Below, piece by piece: positions 35,473 to 44,875 of a stretch of DNA of 64,000 bases. The notes under the pieces were generated by a model. The model did not search any database. It was not told the DNA's origin and saw only the letters and a list, made by a program, of their open reading frames with translations. Position 1 is the first letter of the stretch. Every line of letters begins with the position of its first letter. The stretch comes from an uncultured Muribaculaceae bacterium (GTDB lineage Bacteria; Bacteroidota; Bacteroidia; Bacteroidales; Muribaculaceae), in assembly GCA_910577315.1 (NCBI GenBank), contig CAJTME010000011.1, positions 44,770 to 108,769 of the forward strand. The letters run 5' to 3'. The translations under genes were made by a program, and so were the position numbers.

Positions 35473-36294
35473 TTATTCGCCGAGCCCGAAAATTCTGAGA
35501 CCCTCGGCAGTCATCTGGTCGGAGAGCTGGTAGGGATAGAACGGCACGGCTATGGCGCCCTGGGCGTAGCTGGCTACCTCGTATGGCTGGTAGACAAACA
35601 CGATGCTCTCGTCAAGGCTGATGTAGAAATTACCCATCGAGGGCAGCGAGGTGATGTCGGTCTGACCCAGCGACGGTGCGAGTTCCTCGGCGCGGGCGCG
35701 TATCAGGCCCGGCAGCTGCCTTAATCCCTCGGGCGAGAACAGGTCGTCGAGGGTGACGAGCTTCCCTTCCTGAATGAGATAGGTGATGTATTTTGTAATT
35801 GTCATGCCGTGGGCGGCGCCCGGCGAGTACTGATAGGACGCAACGCGATAGGTGAGCACGTCGCCCGACATGTTGAATATGTCGCCCTGCACAATCGACA
35901 GGCCGTCGACATCGCTGCGCCTGGCCGTATCGGTCTCGACCGCGGTGAAGCCCGATTCGTCGGCAACCTTGCGGAAGAACGATTTCATGGCGTCGGTGTG
36001 GTTGGTGGTCACGGTGTCGAAGGCGGCGCTGATAATCGAGTCCTGCAACGCGGTGATGTCGTGATTGTAGATTACCGTCGGCATCACTACCGATGCCGAG
36101 TCAAAATATGCTATGTCGTGGTCGGTGTTGTAAATTTTCGCCGTGTTGTCGAGGCGGTATGTCGCATGTCCGCTGAGGGTGCTGAACGCCATGGTGGTGT
36201 CGTCGGCGTCAGGCTTGCTCTGCGAGCAGGCGCCAAGCGTCGCTGCCGCGATGAGGGCGGCTGCCGCGGCAAGCATTGAATTTTTGGTCTTCAT
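35473..36294 (-). CDS. DUF3298 (RsiV-like) lipoprotein
   Basis: A 273-residue lipoprotein with lipobox LGACS (Cys at residue 23). The N-terminal part resembles a DUF4163-like region and the C-terminal part (~160-265) a DUF3298 domain with HGMTITKYITYLIQEGKLVTLDDLF and YQPYEVASYAQGAIAVPF, a pattern also found in the sensor part of RsiV, which binds lysozyme. Lysozyme binding here is only an inference from the family. The adjacent genes give no further clue. Confidence 0.8.
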   Translation of the reverse strand: MKTKNSMLAAAAALIAAATLGACSQSKPDADDTTMAFSTLSGHATYRLDNTAKIYNTDHDIAYFDSASVVMPTVIYNHDITALQDSIISAAFDTVTTNHTDAMKSFFRKVADESGFTAVETDTARRSDVDGLSIVQGDIFNMSGDVLTYRVASYQYSPGAAHGMTITKYITYLIQEGKLVTLDDLFSPEGLRQLPGLIRARAEELAPSLGQTDITSLPSMGNFYISLDESIVFVYQPYEVASYAQGAIAVPFYPYQLSDQMTAEGLRIFGLGE

Positions 36295-36358
36295 AGTCGT
36301 GTGCTGTTTATAATCCTTATGGTGATAACGAATTACTGTGCGGGTTTGTTACGGCGGC

Positions 36359-36625
36359 CTATTTTTTCTTCTTTCTGTCGTTGTGAATCTTGATTCCGAA
36401 GATAATGGCCGAGCATGTGAACGTTATTATGTTGGTGATGGCAAGTGGCCAGTTGTCGGTGAGGATGCCCTGAACCACAAAGAAAAGCGAGCCGAGGCCC
36501 ATCATCAGGAAGGTGGGCATTGCGATGCCCTCGGTGTCGCGGGTGCGGATGGTGGCTATGGCCTGGGGCATGTAGCCGAAAATCATGCAGATTGAGGCGA
36601 GAGAGCCGATTATAGTTGTCAGCAT
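36359..36625 (-). CDS. SemiSWEET-type sugar transporter
   Basis: An 88-residue protein with three membrane helices, the size of a bacterial SemiSWEET, which acts as a dimer to let sugars cross the membrane. The PQ-loop motif is visible (GYMPQAIATIRTRDTEGI) and the last helix ends with a basic tail (KIHNDRKKKK). The sugar is unknown. Confidence 0.9.
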   Translation of the reverse strand: MLTTIIGSLASICMIFGYMPQAIATIRTRDTEGIAMPTFLMMGLGSLFFVVQGILTDNWPLAITNIITFTCSAIIFGIKIHNDRKKKK

Positions 36626-36727
36626 AGTTGTGTGTGTTTAAAAAATTGACTTCCGCCGCCTCAACAGCGGCGGAAGTCTGAAAAAAATGTTAGTTTGTAA
36701 TCGTTTTCGAGGAGATATGGCTGAATG

Positions 36728-37864
36728 TTATTTATTTTCGAGTGTGCATACGCTGACGCGGTTCCAGGCTTCCTCGTCAAAGAGGTCTCCTATGCCTGCG
36801 CCCGAGGCCGAAATGCGGTCGGGGGCGATGTGGTAGTGCTTTATGAGGGCAGCCCTGACGCTTTCGGCGCGCTTGGCGGCCAGGCGCACGTTGGCGCCAT
36901 GGTTGCCGTCGCGCGACGCGTACCCTTTAATAACCACCCGCGAGCCCGGATGGTTTTTAAGATATGCGGCGACGAGTTCGACGTTGGGCATCTGGTCTGG
37001 GGTGATGGTGGCCGAGCCGAGCAGGAAGAATATGTCGCGCTCGGTGTTGAAGCGGTTGTTGACCGATACTTCCTTGACCACCTCGGGCTTTTTGGCGCGG
37101 CACTCGTCGAGCTGCGACGTCAGGCGGGCGTTCTCGGCCCTGAGGGTCTCGACCTGCACGGCGGCCTCGCCCAGCGAGGCCCGCAGGCTGTTTATCTGGC
37201 CGTTGAGGGCATCGACCTGAGCCGGGTCGTAGATGGGCACGCACTGGAACCCGGGGCCGAAGCTGTAACGCACTCCGGCCTGAAGGTTGAACACGGCCTG
37301 ACGTCCCGAATAGGCGGCCGAGGATTGCCGGGAGCGGGCGTCGCTCATGTCCCACAGCACCGATGGCGCCAGGTTCACCGAAAAACGCGGCGACACGTTC
37401 AGGCCTACGAACAGGCCGGCCTTGGTGGCGAAGAAGTTATGGTCGGGAACGCCGGCGGTGCGGAAGTCATGCCCCCAGCCGCAGCCGGCCTGTATTCCCA
37501 GCGAGAAAAAGCGCGACGAGCATGGACGGGAGCCAAGGCGCATCAGGTCTATGGCACCGTACACGCCCACATACGAGCGGTCGAAAGCCGTCGTGCTGTG
37601 CACGAGTCCCGGCCAGCGCGAGGTGTTGAAACCGAAAATGGCCTCGGCGCCCAGCGAAAACGCCGGGGTGAGCCGGCGCGAGCCGTCAAGCCCCACGGTG
37701 GGGCGCATATTGCCGAAAAAACTGTGGCCTTTGACCGGCGAGGCAACGCCCACGCTGACTCCCGCGCTCCAGTTGTCGCCAATCCGGGGTGCGGAATATG
37801 CCTGGCCGCTCATCGTAAGGGCCGGCATAAGCAGTGCCAATGACATCAGTATCAGTTTTTTCAT
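36728..37864 (-). CDS. OmpA-family outer membrane protein
   Basis: A 378-residue protein with a signal peptide (1-20), a beta-barrel-like N-terminal region (~25-215) with alternating hydrophobic strands, a short coiled coil (~220-260; VDALNGQINSLRASLGEAAVQ...) and a C-terminal OmpA domain (~275-378). The domain has GSATITPDQ and GYASRDGNHGANVRLAAKRAESV; the Arg for peptidoglycan binding is kept, while the usual Asp position reads Ser as in many Bacteroidota. It anchors the outer membrane to the cell wall. Confidence 0.88.
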   Translation of the reverse strand: MKKLILMSLALLMPALTMSGQAYSAPRIGDNWSAGVSVGVASPVKGHSFFGNMRPTVGLDGSRRLTPAFSLGAEAIFGFNTSRWPGLVHSTTAFDRSYVGVYGAIDLMRLGSRPCSSRFFSLGIQAGCGWGHDFRTAGVPDHNFFATKAGLFVGLNVSPRFSVNLAPSVLWDMSDARSRQSSAAYSGRQAVFNLQAGVRYSFGPGFQCVPIYDPAQVDALNGQINSLRASLGEAAVQVETLRAENARLTSQLDECRAKKPEVVKEVSVNNRFNTERDIFFLLGSATITPDQMPNVELVAAYLKNHPGSRVVIKGYASRDGNHGANVRLAAKRAESVRAALIKHYHIAPDRISASGAGIGDLFDEEAWNRVSVCTLENK

Positions 37865-38090
37865 CCTTTATGATATCGCTTCTTAGCCATTATAGTTAAA
37901 ACATCGGTGCAAAGTTAAAATATCTATACCAAAAATGCAAATATTTTTTATAAAATTTGTTAAATAAAAGTTTTATAAAGTTTTTTGCCGTTTTACTTTG
38001 TAGTTAAAATAAAAAATGCTACTTTCGTGACGCATAACTATTGCTCTTTACTGAAAGTAATAACCAAAGAAACACAAACATAGCCCTACA

Positions 38091-40040
38091 ATGAGTTACC
38101 TTAAATTTGATAAGAACCTGCTTATCAACCTGGAACAGTCGCTGCCGAAAGAAATGCTGCGCACCAACCAGGCGGGCGCCTACCACTGCACCACACTCGT
38201 CGGTTGCAACACGCGCAAGCAGCACGGCCTGCTCGTCATCCCCATAAAGGAGATGGGCAACAAGCCCCATGTGCTGCTGTCGAGCCTCGACGAGACCGTA
38301 ATACAGCACGGCGCGCCCTTCAACCTCGGCATCCACCGCTATCAGGGAGGCGTTTACAGCCCCAACGGCCATAAATATCTCCGCGAGTTTGACTGCGAGA
38401 GCGTGCCGCGCATCACTTACCGCGTCGGCGGCGTCATCCTCACCAAGGAAAAGGTGTTCATCTCCCACGAGAACCGCATCCTGATACGCTACACCCTCGT
38501 CGAGGCCCATTCGCCGACGACGCTGCGCTTCCGCCCCTTTCTGGCCTTCCGCGAGAGCAACGCCCTCTGCATCGCCAACGACGCCATCAACCGCGATGTA
38601 GTCCCGGTAGACAATGGCGTCGCCACATGCCTGTATGACGGCTACCCCACCCTCTACATGCAGTTCAGCCACAAACCCGTGTGGGTCGATGAGCCCAACT
38701 GGTACAACGGCATCGAGTATGTCAAGGACCTTGAGCGCGGCGTGCCTTACTGCGAGGACCTGTGGGTGCCCGGCTATTTCGAGGTACCCATCCGCAAGGG
38801 CGAGTCGGTCATCTTCTCGGCCGGCGTGAGCGAGGTGAAGCCCCGCGGCCTCAAGAAGATGTACGAGGCCGAAATCGAGTCGCGCACACCGCGCTCGTCG
38901 TTCTTCAACTGCCTCAAGAACTCGGCCAAGCAGTTCTACATCAAGGAAGGTGACGGCATGTATATACTCTCGGGCTTCCCCTGGGGAACCGTACTGGCCC
39001 GCAACACGTTCATGTCGCTGCCGGGCCTCACCCTCGCCATCGACCACCGCGCCGACTTCGAGGCGATAATGGCGACGGCGTCGGCCGCCCTGCTCCGGTT
39101 CATGGACTCGGGCGAACTCGACAGCCGCATCAACGGCATCGACCTGCCCGACATCCCCCTGTGGGCTCTTTGGGCCGTACAGCAATACGCCAAGAACATT
39201 GGTATGGAACGCGCGCGCGAGCTTTACACCGGTTTCGTGACCCGCGCCATCACCTATATCCTTGAAAACGGCCATCCCAACCTCCGCGTCGACCCCGACA
39301 ACGGCCTGCTCACCACCGACGGCACCGAGACGCCCGTGTCGTGGATGAACGCCAACCACGAGGGGCGCCCCATCATTCCCCGCTCGGGCTACCTTGTCGA
39401 GTTCAACGCCCTGTGGTACAACGCGCTGGTCTTCGCCGCCTCGCTGGCCGAGGACAACGGCGACCTCGCCCCGCGCCGCCAGCAATGGCTCGACGCCGCC
39501 GAAAAGATGCGCCAGCCGTTCATCGACATGTTCCTCAACGACAGCGGCTACCTGTATGACTATGTCGACGGCCGCTACGCCTCGCCCGAGGTGCGTCCCA
39601 ACATGGCCGTGGCCATCGGCCTCGACCACTCGCCCCTCGACCGCCGCCAGCGCAAGGGTGTGCTCGACGTGGTCACACGCGAGCTGCTCACCCCCAAGGG
39701 CCTGCGCACCCTCTCGCCCAAGAGCTTCGGATACCGCCCCACCTATCTCGGCTCGCCCGACGAACGCGAGCTTGCCCTCCACCAGGGTCCCGCCCGCCCG
39801 TGGCTCATGGGATTCTACGCCGAGGCATACCTCAAGGTGTTCGGCCACAGCGGCGTGAGCTACATCGACCGCATGCTCATAGGCTTCGAGGACGAGATGA
39901 CCGAGGGCTGCGTCGGCTCCCTGTCGCAGCTCTACGACGGCAACCCGCCCTTCCGCGGCCGAGGCGCCGTATCGCACGCCACCAACGTGGCCGAGGTGCT
40001 CCGCACCGTCCGCCTCATCAAAAGGTTCAACAACGACTGA
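38091..40040 (+). CDS. Glycogen debranching enzyme (amylo-alpha-1,6-glucosidase type)
   Basis: A 649-residue cytoplasmic protein with the bacterial/archaeal GDE N-terminal domain (~15-240; NQAGAYHCTTLVGCNTRKQHGLLV) and the GDE_C (alpha/alpha) barrel (~285-640; GFPWGTVLARNTFMSLPGL, DATPV-like region TDGTETPVSWMNA, VEFNALWYNAL). It should remove alpha-1,6 branches of glycogen. It is first of three co-directional genes with short gaps (35 and 18 bases). A 675-residue open frame on the opposite strand is a shadow. Confidence 0.9.
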   Translation: MSYLKFDKNLLINLEQSLPKEMLRTNQAGAYHCTTLVGCNTRKQHGLLVIPIKEMGNKPHVLLSSLDETVIQHGAPFNLGIHRYQGGVYSPNGHKYLREFDCESVPRITYRVGGVILTKEKVFISHENRILIRYTLVEAHSPTTLRFRPFLAFRESNALCIANDAINRDVVPVDNGVATCLYDGYPTLYMQFSHKPVWVDEPNWYNGIEYVKDLERGVPYCEDLWVPGYFEVPIRKGESVIFSAGVSEVKPRGLKKMYEAEIESRTPRSSFFNCLKNSAKQFYIKEGDGMYILSGFPWGTVLARNTFMSLPGLTLAIDHRADFEAIMATASAALLRFMDSGELDSRINGIDLPDIPLWALWAVQQYAKNIGMERARELYTGFVTRAITYILENGHPNLRVDPDNGLLTTDGTETPVSWMNANHEGRPIIPRSGYLVEFNALWYNALVFAASLAEDNGDLAPRRQQWLDAAEKMRQPFIDMFLNDSGYLYDYVDGRYASPEVRPNMAVAIGLDHSPLDRRQRKGVLDVVTRELLTPKGLRTLSPKSFGYRPTYLGSPDERELALHQGPARPWLMGFYAEAYLKVFGHSGVSYIDRMLIGFEDEMTEGCVGSLSQLYDGNPPFRGRGAVSHATNVAEVLRTVRLIKRFNND

Positions 40041-40075
40041 CCCCAATTCCCCCCTTGTTTGTTTACTGAATTACT

Positions 40076-41338
40076 ATGAAAGCATTAATGTTCGGGTGGG
40101 AATTCCCCCCTCACATCCTCGGCGGACTCGGCACCGCCTCCTACGGCCTCACACAAGGCATGTGGCAGTGCGGCGACATGGACATCACCTTCGTCATCCC
40201 CAAACCCTGGGGCGACGAAGACCGCTCGTTCGCCAACATCATCGGCGCCTCGCAGGTGCCGGTGGCATGGCGCGACGTCAGCCGCGACTACGTCGAGCAG
40301 CGCATCGGGCGCCTCATGGACCCCGACCTCTACTTCCGCCTGCGCGACCACATCTACGCCGACTTCAACTACATGCGCACCAACGACCTCGGCTGCCTTG
40401 AATTTTCGGGACGCTATCCCGACAACCTTCTGGAGGAAATCAACAACTACTCCATCACAGCCGGCGTCATCGCCCGCACCCTCGACTTCGACATAATCCA
40501 CTCGCACGACTGGCTCACCTACCCCGCCGGCATCCATGCCAAGCAGGTGACGGGCAAGCCGCTGGTGATCCACGTCCACGCCACCGACTACGACCGCTCG
40601 CGCGGCAACGTCAACCCCACCGTGTTCAACATCGAGCGCGACGGCATGATACACGCCGACCACATCATCACCGTGTCGAACCTCACCCGCCAGACCGTCA
40701 TCGAACGCTATGGCATCGACCCGGCCAAGGTGACCACGGTCCACAACGCCGTCGTGCCCCTCAGCCGCGAACTGCTCGACGTCGAGGTGACCAAACCCAA
40801 AGAGAAAGTGGTGACCTTCCTGGGCCGCATCACCATGCAGAAAGGCCCCGAATATTTCGTCGAGGCCGCCGCCAAGGTGCTGAAAAACAACCACAACGTG
40901 CGCTTCGTCATGGCCGGTTCGGGCGACATGATGGACAAGATGGTGGCCCTCGCCGCCGAGCGCGGCATCGCCGACCGCTTCCACTTCCCGGGCTTCCAGA
41001 AAGGCAAGCAGGTCTACGAGATGCTCAAGGCCTCTGACGTCTACATCATGCCGTCGGTTTCCGAGCCCTTCGGCATCTCGCCCCTCGAGGCCATGCAGAT
41101 GGGCGTTCCGTCCATAATCTCCAAGCAGAGCGGATGCGCCGAAATCCTCAACCACGTCATCAAGACCGACTATTGGGACATCGACGCCATGGCCGATGCC
41201 ATCAACGCCATCATCTCCTACCCGGCCCTCTACAAGTCGCTCCGCGAGGAAGGCCTCGCCGAAGTCGCCCAGATCACATGGGACAAGGCCGGCAAAAAGG
41301 TCATCGACATATATAATAAAGTATTACAACACAGCTAA
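40076..41338 (+). CDS. Glycosyltransferase, glycogen synthase-like (GT4/GT5 fold)
   Basis: A 420-residue GT-B glycosyltransferase with N-terminal FGWEFPPHILGGLG, the glycine loop typical of glycogen synthases, HSHDWLTYPAG near residue 145, and the C-terminal sugar-nucleotide site with SEPFGISPLEAMQMG (E-x7-E motif) near residue 330. The neighbours make alpha-glucan synthesis from a nucleotide-sugar the likely role. I leave out a glgA symbol because the family is mixed. Confidence 0.88.
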   Translation: MKALMFGWEFPPHILGGLGTASYGLTQGMWQCGDMDITFVIPKPWGDEDRSFANIIGASQVPVAWRDVSRDYVEQRIGRLMDPDLYFRLRDHIYADFNYMRTNDLGCLEFSGRYPDNLLEEINNYSITAGVIARTLDFDIIHSHDWLTYPAGIHAKQVTGKPLVIHVHATDYDRSRGNVNPTVFNIERDGMIHADHIITVSNLTRQTVIERYGIDPAKVTTVHNAVVPLSRELLDVEVTKPKEKVVTFLGRITMQKGPEYFVEAAAKVLKNNHNVRFVMAGSGDMMDKMVALAAERGIADRFHFPGFQKGKQVYEMLKASDVYIMPSVSEPFGISPLEAMQMGVPSIISKQSGCAEILNHVIKTDYWDIDAMADAINAIISYPALYKSLREEGLAEVAQITWDKAGKKVIDIYNKVLQHS

Positions 41339-41356
41339 CCCCCACCCCCACACGAT

Positions 41357-42745
41357 ATGAAAGCCGTAAGCTTCAACTTTGAGATTCACCAGCCGTTCCG
41401 ACTCAAGCGCTACCGCTTCTTCGACATCGGCAATGACCATTACTACTACGACGACTTCCTCAACGACGACATCGTCACCCGCATAGCCGCCCAGAGCTAC
41501 ATGCCTGCCGCCGAGACCCTCCTGCGCATGATCAACGACACCAAGGGGGCCTTCCGTTGCTCAATCTCCATCACCGGCGCCGCCATCGAGCAGTTCGAGC
41601 AATACGTACCCGAGTTCATCGACCTCCTCAAGAAGCTCGCCGACACCGGCAAGGTCGAGTTCCTCGCCACTCCCTACGCCCACTCGCTCGCCGCCCTCTG
41701 CGACCCCGAGGAACTCGCCCAGCAGGTCAAGGCCCAGTGTGACAAACTCCACTCGCTGTTCGGCGTCAAGCCCAAGGTGTTCCGCAACACCGAGCTCATC
41801 TACTCTGACGACATCGCCCCCCAGGTGCTCGCCATGGGATTCAAGGGATGCCTCACCGAGGGTGCCAAGCACATCCTCGGCTGGAAATCGCCCAACTATG
41901 TCTACACCGCCGCCTCGGCGCCAAAGCTCAAGCTTCTGTTGCGCAACTCGAAGCTCTCCGACGACATCGCCTTCCGCTTCTCCGACACCTCGTGGGACGC
42001 CTTCCCCCTCACCGCCGACAAATACATCGACTGGATCGCCTCAACCCCCGCCGACGAACAGATCATCAACATCTGCCTCAACCTCGAGACCTTCGGCGGC
42101 ATGCAGCCGGCATCCACGGGCATCTTCCAGTTCCTCGAGGCGCTGCCCCGCTTCGCCGCCGAGCGCGGTGTCGAATTCTGGACGCCCTCCGAGGCCGTGT
42201 CGAAGCTCAAGTCAGTGGGTGAACTCGCCGTTGTCCATCCCATCTCGGCAGCCGACGAGGCCCGCGACACTTCGGCATGGCTCGGCAACGCCCTCCAGCG
42301 CGAGGCTCTTGACAAGCTCTACGCCGCCGGCGAGCGCGTGCGCCTCTGCGAGGACCGCCGCCTCAAACAGGACTGGTGGTATCTCCAGGCATCCGACCAC
42401 TTCTACTACATGTCGACCAAGCACTTCGCCGACGGCTCGGTACACGCCAACTTCAGCCCCTACGAAACGCCCTACCAGGCCTTCATCAACTACATGAACG
42501 TGCTGGCCGACTTCCTCGTGCGCGTCGACGAGCAATATCCCCTGTCGGTCGACAACGAGGAGCTCAACTCGCTGCTCAAGACCATCCGCAACCAGGAGCG
42601 CGAAATTGCCGAACTCACCCGCGAGAAGGAATCGATGCAGAAAAACATCGAGCAATACAACATCGAGCACCAGGCACGCCGCCCGGCTCCCGAGCCCGAA
42701 CCCGCCAAAAAGCCCACGCGCCGCAAGAAAAAAGCCGATGTCTGA
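41357..42745 (+). CDS. GH57 alpha-amylase-like protein with altered acid/base residue
   Basis: A 462-residue GH57 protein, third in the glycogen cluster. Region 1 is FEIHQPFRL; the nucleophile region is FRNTELIYSDD (Glu146). Region 4 reads CLNLETFGG (Asn242) where active GH57 amylases usually have DYETFG, so the catalytic Asp appears replaced by Asn. GH57 relatives lacking a catalytic residue are known in this phylum. The tail (~415-462) is a coiled coil followed by a Pro/Lys-rich end (PTRRKKK). It may be weakly active or a binding partner in glycogen turnover. Confidence 0.85.
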   Translation: MKAVSFNFEIHQPFRLKRYRFFDIGNDHYYYDDFLNDDIVTRIAAQSYMPAAETLLRMINDTKGAFRCSISITGAAIEQFEQYVPEFIDLLKKLADTGKVEFLATPYAHSLAALCDPEELAQQVKAQCDKLHSLFGVKPKVFRNTELIYSDDIAPQVLAMGFKGCLTEGAKHILGWKSPNYVYTAASAPKLKLLLRNSKLSDDIAFRFSDTSWDAFPLTADKYIDWIASTPADEQIINICLNLETFGGMQPASTGIFQFLEALPRFAAERGVEFWTPSEAVSKLKSVGELAVVHPISAADEARDTSAWLGNALQREALDKLYAAGERVRLCEDRRLKQDWWYLQASDHFYYMSTKHFADGSVHANFSPYETPYQAFINYMNVLADFLVRVDEQYPLSVDNEELNSLLKTIRNQEREIAELTREKESMQKNIEQYNIEHQARRPAPEPEPAKKPTRRKKKADV

Positions 42746-42818
42746 CGCCAAACGGCCGCCCTCCCCGGCGGCCGTTTTCATTTGCACAAAGACAGGGCGC
42801 CTGCCACGGGAAAGACAG

Positions 42819-43167
42819 GGCGCCTTCGGCGCGACATACCCCTTGCCGCCCGTCAGCATGAAGTTCACCGCACCCGCAGTCGCCGTAGACGACGCCATCG
42901 TGCTCACTAACAACATGTAGCGCCGAAGGCGCCAACCCACCCGCATGGCAAAACAAAAAAATATGTAGTCGCCGCAGGCGACCCTGTCTCCCGCCAACCC
43001 TGTGTAGCGCCGCAGGCGCATTGTTTCCCCATAACCGACACGCAGCCACAAGCAGTTTGTAGCGCCGAAGGCGCCAACCCACCCGCATGGCAAAATAAAA
43101 AAAATATGTAGGCGCCCCCGTGGGCGCCCTTGTCTCCACGCCAACTCCGTGTAGCGCCGCAGGCGCC
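42819..43167. repeat. Cluster of seven short palindromic hairpin repeats
   Basis: Units of the form TGTAGCGCCGNAGGCGC occur at 42916-42933, 42964-42982, 43003-43019, 43058-43075, 43107-43128 and 43150-43167; an inverted one lies at 42819-42832. Two units (42916, 43058) sit in a longer repeat of ~50 bases, 142 bases apart. The stem changes are compensatory: TCGCC/GGCGA at 42964 and GCGCC/GGCGC elsewhere. They resemble REP-type elements. No gene is seen in 42746-43260. Confidence 0.75.
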
Positions 43168-43236
43168 CTGTCTCCGCACCAGCACTACGATTTATGGGGC
43201 AAACGCAAACTTATCCAAAAAATTCTTAGCCATATT

Positions 43237-43268
43237 CTTGCATTTCACAACAAATATCCTTAACTTTG
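43237..43268 (+). promoter_or_regulatory. Promoter of the structured RNA
   Basis: CTTG at 43237-43240, 20 bases, TAACTTTG at 43261-43268. It precedes a run of strong hairpins and no coding frame. Confidence 0.65.
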
Positions 43269-43274
43269 CCACGC

Positions 43275-43622
43275 ATATCAGCAGCAAACACCCCGGAGGG
43301 GGACACACCTTGCTGATATAAGATATTAATCTAAAAGCGTTTATCCGACGCTTGTTTTTGCGACATAGGAATCTGGCAGTTTCTAATCAAGAGCAGAAAA
43401 CAAGACCAACGATAGACGCCTCGGATATATGATTACACCAATTATATCGGGTGTGCTATGCCACATTCCGACAAGTATCCTGCCTATCACATTTAGGTTG
43501 GATACTTTAGGTTATCATATAGCGTGAGGCTTCTGGCGTTGCTCGTTTCGGCTTTTGAAGGGCAAGCCAGAGCCTCTATGTCGCGGAGCGAGTCAACGAT
43601 ACAGACTCTTCGCGTTTTTTTT
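43275..43622 (+). ncRNA. Candidate structured non-coding RNA (~350 nt)
   Basis: A promoter at 43237-43268 and a terminator at 43582-43622 delimit this region, which has no coding frame. It holds TATCAGCA/TGCTGATA (43276-43318) with an inner CCCC/GGGG, AAGCGT/ACGCTT (~43335-43353), and a long stem GAGGCTTCTGGC (43526-43537) with GCCAGAGCCTC (43566-43576). I do not see RNase P, SRP or tmRNA signatures. It may belong to the Bacteroidales-1 (6S-like) RNA type, which has a promoter and terminator of this kind, but that is recollection without a search. Confidence 0.6.
43582..43622 (+). terminator. Terminator of the structured RNA
   Basis: The arm CGCGGAGCGAGTC (43582-43594) pairs with GACTCTTCGCG (43604-43614), with one or two bulges, and runs into eight T. 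Confidence 0.8.
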
Positions 43623-43894
43623 GTATAATGACATTTCCGCCCGAATCCGTGAGTCTATACGGGCACCATGGGAGACCAGTGACATATAAGACCTGAACAT
43701 ACCTGAATTTACGGCCATGCCAACCCTGGCCGCAACCGCGCCACGGCCCATACCCGGGCGCAAAACCAAGTATCGGGGCAAAATCCTTACCAACCGCTTA
43801 CCTTACTGATACCATTTTTTCCTGATACCTAATTCTATCAAGTGCAATTTACTTACCAATCAATCAAGTGATAATTTACTAATCTTATTTTTTT
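43623..43894. other. Intergenic spacer before the frameshifted surface gene
   Basis: About 270 bases with no credible gene or clear secondary structure. Its last ~100 bases are AT-rich and contain the likely leader of the next gene; no consensus promoter stands out. Confidence 0.5.
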
Positions 43895-44875
43895 ATGAAA
43901 AAGTTTATACTCGCGTTGATGGCCATCATCGCGTTCGCCGCCGCAAGTCCCGGCAGCGCATCGGCGGCCGTCACAGTACATTCCAACTATAATGGTTGGG
44001 ATGCTCAAGGCAGCGATCTGACCATGAACGCCAACGGTGACACCTATACCGTCGACGTCCAGAGTGCGCCGGAGAACTTTGAATTTGTAATCAACGACAA
44101 CGGCACCGAATACAAAGCGCTCTCGAAGCCCGTTGTCGTCGTCCTCGGCACAGAGTACGATACTCAGGTTACCAGCGCTAACGATTACAACTTCAAGGTT
44201 ACAAACGCCGGCAGCTACACCATCACCTACACCAAATCCAACCACAAGGTGAAAGTTACTGAAATTGGCAGCAGCTCAGACGACAATTTTGCTGTTTACT
44301 ACATTGTAGGCAACAACAGCAGCTGGGCGTTCGAGGATTCGTGGAAGATGGAGACCACCGACGGCAACATCTACACCTTTGACTGCTCAACCAAAACAAT
44401 CAACGCTGGAGAAGGCTTCCAAATTTCCCAAAAGGAGTGGAAAGGCCAAGTAACCACCGACAATAAACAGATGGAAGACGACAACGTTTATGATATGGTC
44501 GACGGTGGCAGCGGTAAAGACATGGCCTTCAAAGCCAACTTCAGCGGCAAAATATCTTACAACGTATCCGAAAAAACGCTCACAATCGGAAATCTCGGCG
44601 GCGACATAACCGATCCCGACGATCCCACCCCCCTCACCGGCACATTCAGCGTCAAGACAAGCCAAAACGGCTGGAACGACAATTCATCCATGTCCAACGA
44701 CGGCAATGTCTGGACTTGCTACGGCAAGGATTTCACCGCCGGCGATCAATTCGTAATTGTAAATACCGCAACCAACCCCGCAACCGAATACAAGTCGGAA
44801 TTTGAGGACAAGAACGGCACAAAAATTGAACTGAACACACCGACCAAAGCCGTTATAAAACGGAAACGACCATAA
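43895..44875 (+). CDS. Secreted surface protein, 5' part of a frameshifted gene
   Basis: A 326-residue open frame with a signal peptide (MKKFILALMAIIAFAAASPG...). It contains repeated beta modules that look like carbohydrate-binding units (VTVHSNYNGWDAQGSDL near residue 27; FSVKTSQNGWNDNSSMSND near residue 250). The frame ends abruptly at KAVIKRKRP. Shifting by one base at the A-run near 44857-44860 joins it smoothly to the downstream frame (NGNDHNYKIETTGKYDVIF). So this is probably the N-terminal part of a ~1088-residue protein broken by a single-base change or a sequencing error. Confidence 0.7.
   Translation: MKKFILALMAIIAFAAASPGSASAAVTVHSNYNGWDAQGSDLTMNANGDTYTVDVQSAPENFEFVINDNGTEYKALSKPVVVVLGTEYDTQVTSANDYNFKVTNAGSYTITYTKSNHKVKVTEIGSSSDDNFAVYYIVGNNSSWAFEDSWKMETTDGNIYTFDCSTKTINAGEGFQISQKEWKGQVTTDNKQMEDDNVYDMVDGGSGKDMAFKANFSGKISYNVSEKTLTIGNLGGDITDPDDPTPLTGTFSVKTSQNGWNDNSSMSNDGNVWTCYGKDFTAGDQFVIVNTATNPATEYKSEFEDKNGTKIELNTPTKAVIKRKRP

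Noticed and set aside
36725..37843. 372-residue plus-strand frame opposite the OmpA gene
   Set aside because: Antisense shadow; the minus-strand protein has a signal peptide and OmpA domain.
38019..40046. 675-residue open frame on the minus strand opposite the debranching enzyme
   Set aside because: It is a shadow of the GC-rich codon use of the real gene on the plus strand, whose protein has clear domains; the antisense product has low-complexity Val/Ala/Glu/His composition.
40085..41155. 356-residue minus-strand open frame opposite the glycosyltransferase
   Set aside because: Antisense shadow with biased composition.
43275..43622. RNase P RNA or SRP RNA
   Set aside because: The conserved core motifs of both are absent.
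43593..43793. 66-residue minus-strand frame
   Set aside because: It overlaps the terminator of the structured RNA and has no protein-like features.
44850..44865. Programmed ribosomal frameshift signal
   Set aside because: The A-run is short, the needed shift is +1 and no stimulatory structure is evident; mutation or sequence error is more likely.
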